DNA from: Pasteurella oralis
GTDB lineage: Bacteria; Pseudomonadota; Gammaproteobacteria; Enterobacterales; Pasteurellaceae
Length of the DNA stretch: 64,000 nt
Reading direction: 5' to 3'
Assembly: GCF_002850605.1 (NCBI RefSeq)
Contig: NZ_NXGB01000001.1
Location: forward strand, 186,001-250,000
The position numbers were made by a program, and so were the translations under genes. Under the pieces are notes generated by a model that saw nothing but the letters and a program-made list of their open reading frames with translations, was not told the origin of the DNA and did no database searches. This document shows positions 60,736-64,000 of the stretch, one piece after another. Position 1 is the stretch's first letter, and each line of letters starts with the position of its first letter.

Positions 60736-61648
60736 ATGAAAAAACTCAATTTAAGCAATGAATGGTTTATTCGCTTAAGTTATATTGCATTAATGGGACT
60801 GGGTTTTCCCATTATGCGTTATATGAGTATTCACTTTGACACATTAAATAATAACGCTGTCCGCTTTTTGTCAGGGGGGCAGCGTTTTCATTTTGATATG
60901 TCTGTTTAAATTTAGAGGCGAGTTTAAACAAGTCTTACAAGACTATCGGCGTTTATTTAAGTTATTGATATTAGCCTGTTTTATGACAGGGAATATGTAT
61001 TTCTTTATTAATGGCATGAAACAGACATCGGCGTTATCTGGTAGTATTTTTGGTGTATTAGCAATGCCTTTATCCGTATTAATGGCGGCGATTTTTTATC
61101 CTGATGAACGCCAAAAAGTTACTAATATAAAATTTTTGTTGGGTAGCGCGGTTCTAATCATCGGTTCACTGGTATTTGTGTTTTATGGTAAACAAAGTGC
61201 GGTTGAAAATAACTTTATTTTAGGTGCAATATTTTTGACTACTGCTATTTTTATCCAATCAATTCAAAATTTAGTGGTCAAAAATATTGCAGGTGGGATG
61301 AATGTTATCATCATCAGTGCGTTTACGGCTTTTTTATCAGGCTTGATTTATTTGCTTTGGGCATGGCAAAGTGAGGTGATTTTTAATTTAGCTGATATGA
61401 ATATTGGTGCTCTGATTGGGCTGAGTTTAGCTGGCGTTTATGGCATGATGACGGGAATGCTTATGGCTTTTTTTATTGTGAAAACACAAGGGATTGTCAC
61501 TTTCAACATCATCCGGTTATTAGTACCACTTTCTACCGCGATAGTAGGCTATATTACTTTAGGTGAGGTGATTAATTTATATCAGGGCATTGGGGCATTA
61601 TTGGTAATTTTAGGTTGTGTCTGTTGTCTAAAAATCAAAATGAAGTAA
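60736..61648 (+). pseudogene. DMT/EamA family transporter, frameshifted at a G6 tract
   Basis: Two frames encode one drug/metabolite transporter. The first starts at ATG 60736 ([17 protein letters not shown]) and reaches RFLSGG at a run of six G (60874-60879), after which it soon hits a stop near 60907-60909. If the run had five G, reading would continue as [19 protein letters not shown] and on through eight more helices to 61648, giving about 303 residues, the DMT family length. The rest of the gene is undamaged (for example [20 protein letters not shown], quoted in part). So it is recently inactivated, switchable by G-tract length, or misread. It lies seven bases after bamC. Confidence 0.85.
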
Positions 61649-61798
61649 GTAATTTGTGTTAGTTCACGTCTAATTAAATAGCATGAAATGTTGTTTAATC
61701 GCTTTTGAAAGGACAGTAAATCGCATTAGTAGTTTGTTTTTTTACTGTTTAATTTTACTAATCCAGAACATGTCGTTCTTTTAATATAGAGAAAGCAA

Positions 61799-64000
61799 AT
61801 GAAAATTCAGCAAATGATTAAACAAAATCAATTGGGTTTGTTATTCCAACAAGGTTCATTTGGTTTAGAAAAAGAGAGTCAGCGTGTTTATGCTGATGGT
61901 TCCATTGTGACAAGTGCACATCCTAGCCAGTTTGGTAATCGCTCATATCATCCTTATATTCAAACAGATTTTGCCGAAAGTCAACTTGAGTTGATTACAC
62001 CACCGAATAAAAAATTAGAAGATACTTATCGTTGGCTATCCGCGATTCACGAGGTTGTACAGCGTTCGCTACCTGATGATGAATACATCTTTCCGTTGAG
62101 CATGCCTGCTGGGTTACCAGCAGAACAACAGATTAAAGTGGCACAACTAGATAATTCTGAAGATGTGGCATACCGTGAATATTTAGTTAAAGTATATGGT
62201 AAGAATAAGCAGATGGTGAGCGGTCTTCATTATAATTTCCAGCTCGCGCCTGAGTTAGTTGCAACATTATTTTCTTTACAGAATACCTATCAAAGTGCGG
62301 TCGATTTTCAAAATGATTTGTATCTGAAAATGGCGAAAAACTTTTTACGCTATCAATGGGTCTTGTTGTATTTGTTGGCAGCAACGCCAACTGTCGAAGA
62401 CAATTATTTTAGCGAAGATGCCGCGCCGCTTAAAGCTGGTGAATATGTACGCAGCTTACGTTCAAGTCAGTATGGCTATGTTAACGATCCTGAAATTAAA
62501 GTATCTTTTGATAGTGTGCAACAATATGTTGAAACCTTAGAGCATTGGGTCGCTACTGGAAAGCTTATTGCTGAGAAAGAATTTTATTCTAATGTCCGTT
62601 TGCGTGGTGCAAAGAAAGCCCGTGAATTATTGCAAAATGGTATTCAATATCTCGAATTTCGTTTATTCGATCTAAATCCATTTGAAGCTTATGGTATCAG
62701 CTTAGCGGATGCAAAATTTATTCACTTATTTGCTTTATTAATGATTTGGCTAGATGACACTGTAGATCAAGATGGCGTTGAATTAGGAAAAGCACGTTTG
62801 GCAGAAGTCGCTTTTGAGCATCCATTAGATAAAACGGCATATGCGGAAGAAGGTGAATTACTTTTATTAGAAATGCTTACGATGCTTGAACAAATTAGTG
62901 CGCCAATAGAATTAAGTGTGATTGTGAGAGAAAAATTGAGTCAGTTTGCTCATCCAGCACAAACGATTGGTGGACGTTTGTTCCACGCGATTGAACAAGT
63001 GGGAGGATATCAGCAATTAGGCGCACAATTAGCACAACAATATAAAGCACAAGCATTTGAACGTTTTTATGCGTTATCTGCGTTTGACAATATGGAGCTG
63101 TCAACTCAGGCTCTGCTGTTTGATTTAATTCAACAGGGCATTCAGACTGAAATTCTAGATGAAAATGATCAGTTTTTATGTTTAAGCCATGGTGAACATG
63201 TTGAATATGTCAAAAATGGCAATATGACCTCTCATGATAGCTATATTTCCCCTTTGATTATGGAAAATAAAGTGGTAACGAAGAAAGTGTTGCAAAAAGC
63301 GGGCTTTAATGTACCACAAAGCCGAGAATTTACTTCCGTTGAACAGGCTGTTGCGAATTATGCATTGTTTGAACATCGCGCTGTTGTGATTAAGCCGAAA
63401 TCGACGAATTATGGTTTAGGCATTACGATTTTCCAACAAGGTGTACAAAACCGAGAAGACTTTGCTAAAGCAGTGGAAATCGCTTTTCGTGAAGATAAAG
63501 AAATTATGATTGAAGACTATTTAGTTGGCACGGAATATCGTTTCTTTGTGTTAGGTAATGAAACTTTAGCGGTATTATTACGCGTGCCAGCTAATGTCAT
63601 TGGCGATGGGAAGCATACTGTAGCCGAATTAGTTGCCATGAAAAATGATCATCCACTACGCGGTGATGGCAGTCGAACGCCATTGAAGAAAATTGTTTTA
63701 GGCGAAATTGAACAATTACAACTCAAAGAGCAAGGCTTAACAATAGATTCTATTCCTGATAAAGATCGACTTGTACAGTTACGCGCCAATTCGAATATTA
63801 GTACTGGCGGTGATTCTATTGATATGACAGATCAAATGCATGACAGCTATAAGCAACTCGCTGTTGCAATTACACAAGCAATGGGCGCGGCGGTATGTGG
63901 TGTCGATTTAATTATTCCTGATTTGAATAAACCTGCACAACCCAATTTAGCGTCTTGGGGCGTGATTGAGGCTAATTTTAATCCGATGATGATGATGCAT
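61799..64000 (+). CDS. gshF: Bifunctional glutathione synthetase GshF (glutamate-cysteine ligase/ATP-grasp), 3' end missing
   Basis: The window contains 734 codons and then ends; the family is about 750-760 residues, so roughly 20 residues are missing. The N-terminal half is a glutamate-cysteine ligase: FGLEKESQRVYADGS, HPYIQTDFAESQLELITPP (in part) and YNFQLAPEL. The C-terminal part (from about residue 480) is an ATP-grasp ligase: VIKPKSTNYGLGITIF, EDYLVGTEYRFFVLG, NSNISTGGDSIDMTD and EANFNPMMMMH. One protein thus makes glutathione from its amino acids, as described for Pasteurella and streptococci. ATG 61799 is preceded by AGAGAAAG. I see no gene in the 150 bases before it. Confidence 0.97.
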   Translation, partial: MKIQQMIKQNQLGLLFQQGSFGLEKESQRVYADGSIVTSAHPSQFGNRSYHPYIQTDFAESQLELITPPNKKLEDTYRWLSAIHEVVQRSLPDDEYIFPLSMPAGLPAEQQIKVAQLDNSEDVAYREYLVKVYGKNKQMVSGLHYNFQLAPELVATLFSLQNTYQSAVDFQNDLYLKMAKNFLRYQWVLLYLLAATPTVEDNYFSEDAAPLKAGEYVRSLRSSQYGYVNDPEIKVSFDSVQQYVETLEHWVATGKLIAEKEFYSNVRLRGAKKARELLQNGIQYLEFRLFDLNPFEAYGISLADAKFIHLFALLMIWLDDTVDQDGVELGKARLAEVAFEHPLDKTAYAEEGELLLLEMLTMLEQISAPIELSVIVREKLSQFAHPAQTIGGRLFHAIEQVGGYQQLGAQLAQQYKAQAFERFYALSAFDNMELSTQALLFDLIQQGIQTEILDENDQFLCLSHGEHVEYVKNGNMTSHDSYISPLIMENKVVTKKVLQKAGFNVPQSREFTSVEQAVANYALFEHRAVVIKPKSTNYGLGITIFQQGVQNREDFAKAVEIAFREDKEIMIEDYLVGTEYRFFVLGNETLAVLLRVPANVIGDGKHTVAELVAMKNDHPLRGDGSRTPLKKIVLGEIEQLQLKEQGLTIDSIPDKDRLVQLRANSNISTGGDSIDMTDQMHDSYKQLAVAITQAMGAAVCGVDLIIPDLNKPAQPNLASWGVIEANFNPMMMMH

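Overview
The window is a chromosomal segment of a member of the Pasteurellaceae, and the gene content and order fit Pasteurella multocida best. The main signs are about thirty copies of the Haemophilus/Pasteurella-type DNA uptake sequence (core AAGTGCGGT or its complement), AT-rich codon use, and family-typical gene blocks: menB-menC-aroQ-accB-accC-yhdT-panF-prmA-dusB-fis, the fadL/yfcZ pair, ogt-mutH-ygdQ, polA, the e(P4) lipoprotein gene hel, and a bifunctional gshF. The species assignment is inference; the family assignment is solid.

Layout. 1-1.9 kb: a molybdate/tungstate-type ABC importer on the minus strand (ATPase cut by the window edge). 2-4.6 kb: groES-groEL and fxsA with a heat-shock promoter. 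4.8-8.1 kb: an AbgT-family transporter broken by a frameshift, divergent from aspA, which has a well-placed class II CRP site. 8.2-12.7 kb: glyQ and glyS separated by three small genes. 13-23.4 kb: a DUF2254 membrane protein, then menaquinone, shikimate and fatty-acid genes, pantothenate uptake, and the prmA/dusB-fis block. 23.7-27.7 kb: purL behind a PurR operator.

27.7-36.7 kb is the accessory part. It holds a stand-alone gene for a PHP-domain plus SMC/RloC-like ATPase (TrlF-like), three ordinary or unknown genes, and a tight two-gene cassette encoding a dGTPase-like HD phosphohydrolase followed by a SIR2-domain protein. Both enzyme classes act in phage defence elsewhere (dNTP depletion and NAD+ depletion). 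The pair is the best candidate here for a little-described system.

36.7-53.2 kb returns to core genes: a phosphohexomutase, an SbmA/YddA-like ABC exporter, a YidE-type transporter, yfcZ/fadL, ogt-mutH-terC, polA, hel and rep. 53.3-53.8 kb has tRNA-Ser(GCU), two identical tRNA-Arg(ACG) genes and a nine-copy heptanucleotide repeat. 54-64 kb has a PRD-like protein, the yqaB/acetyltransferase/yqaA cluster, luxS, purT, bcp, dapA-bamC, a DMT transporter interrupted at a G6 tract, and gshF running off the right edge.

Most transcription units end in clear intrinsic terminators. Two of these are built from inverted pairs of uptake sequences.
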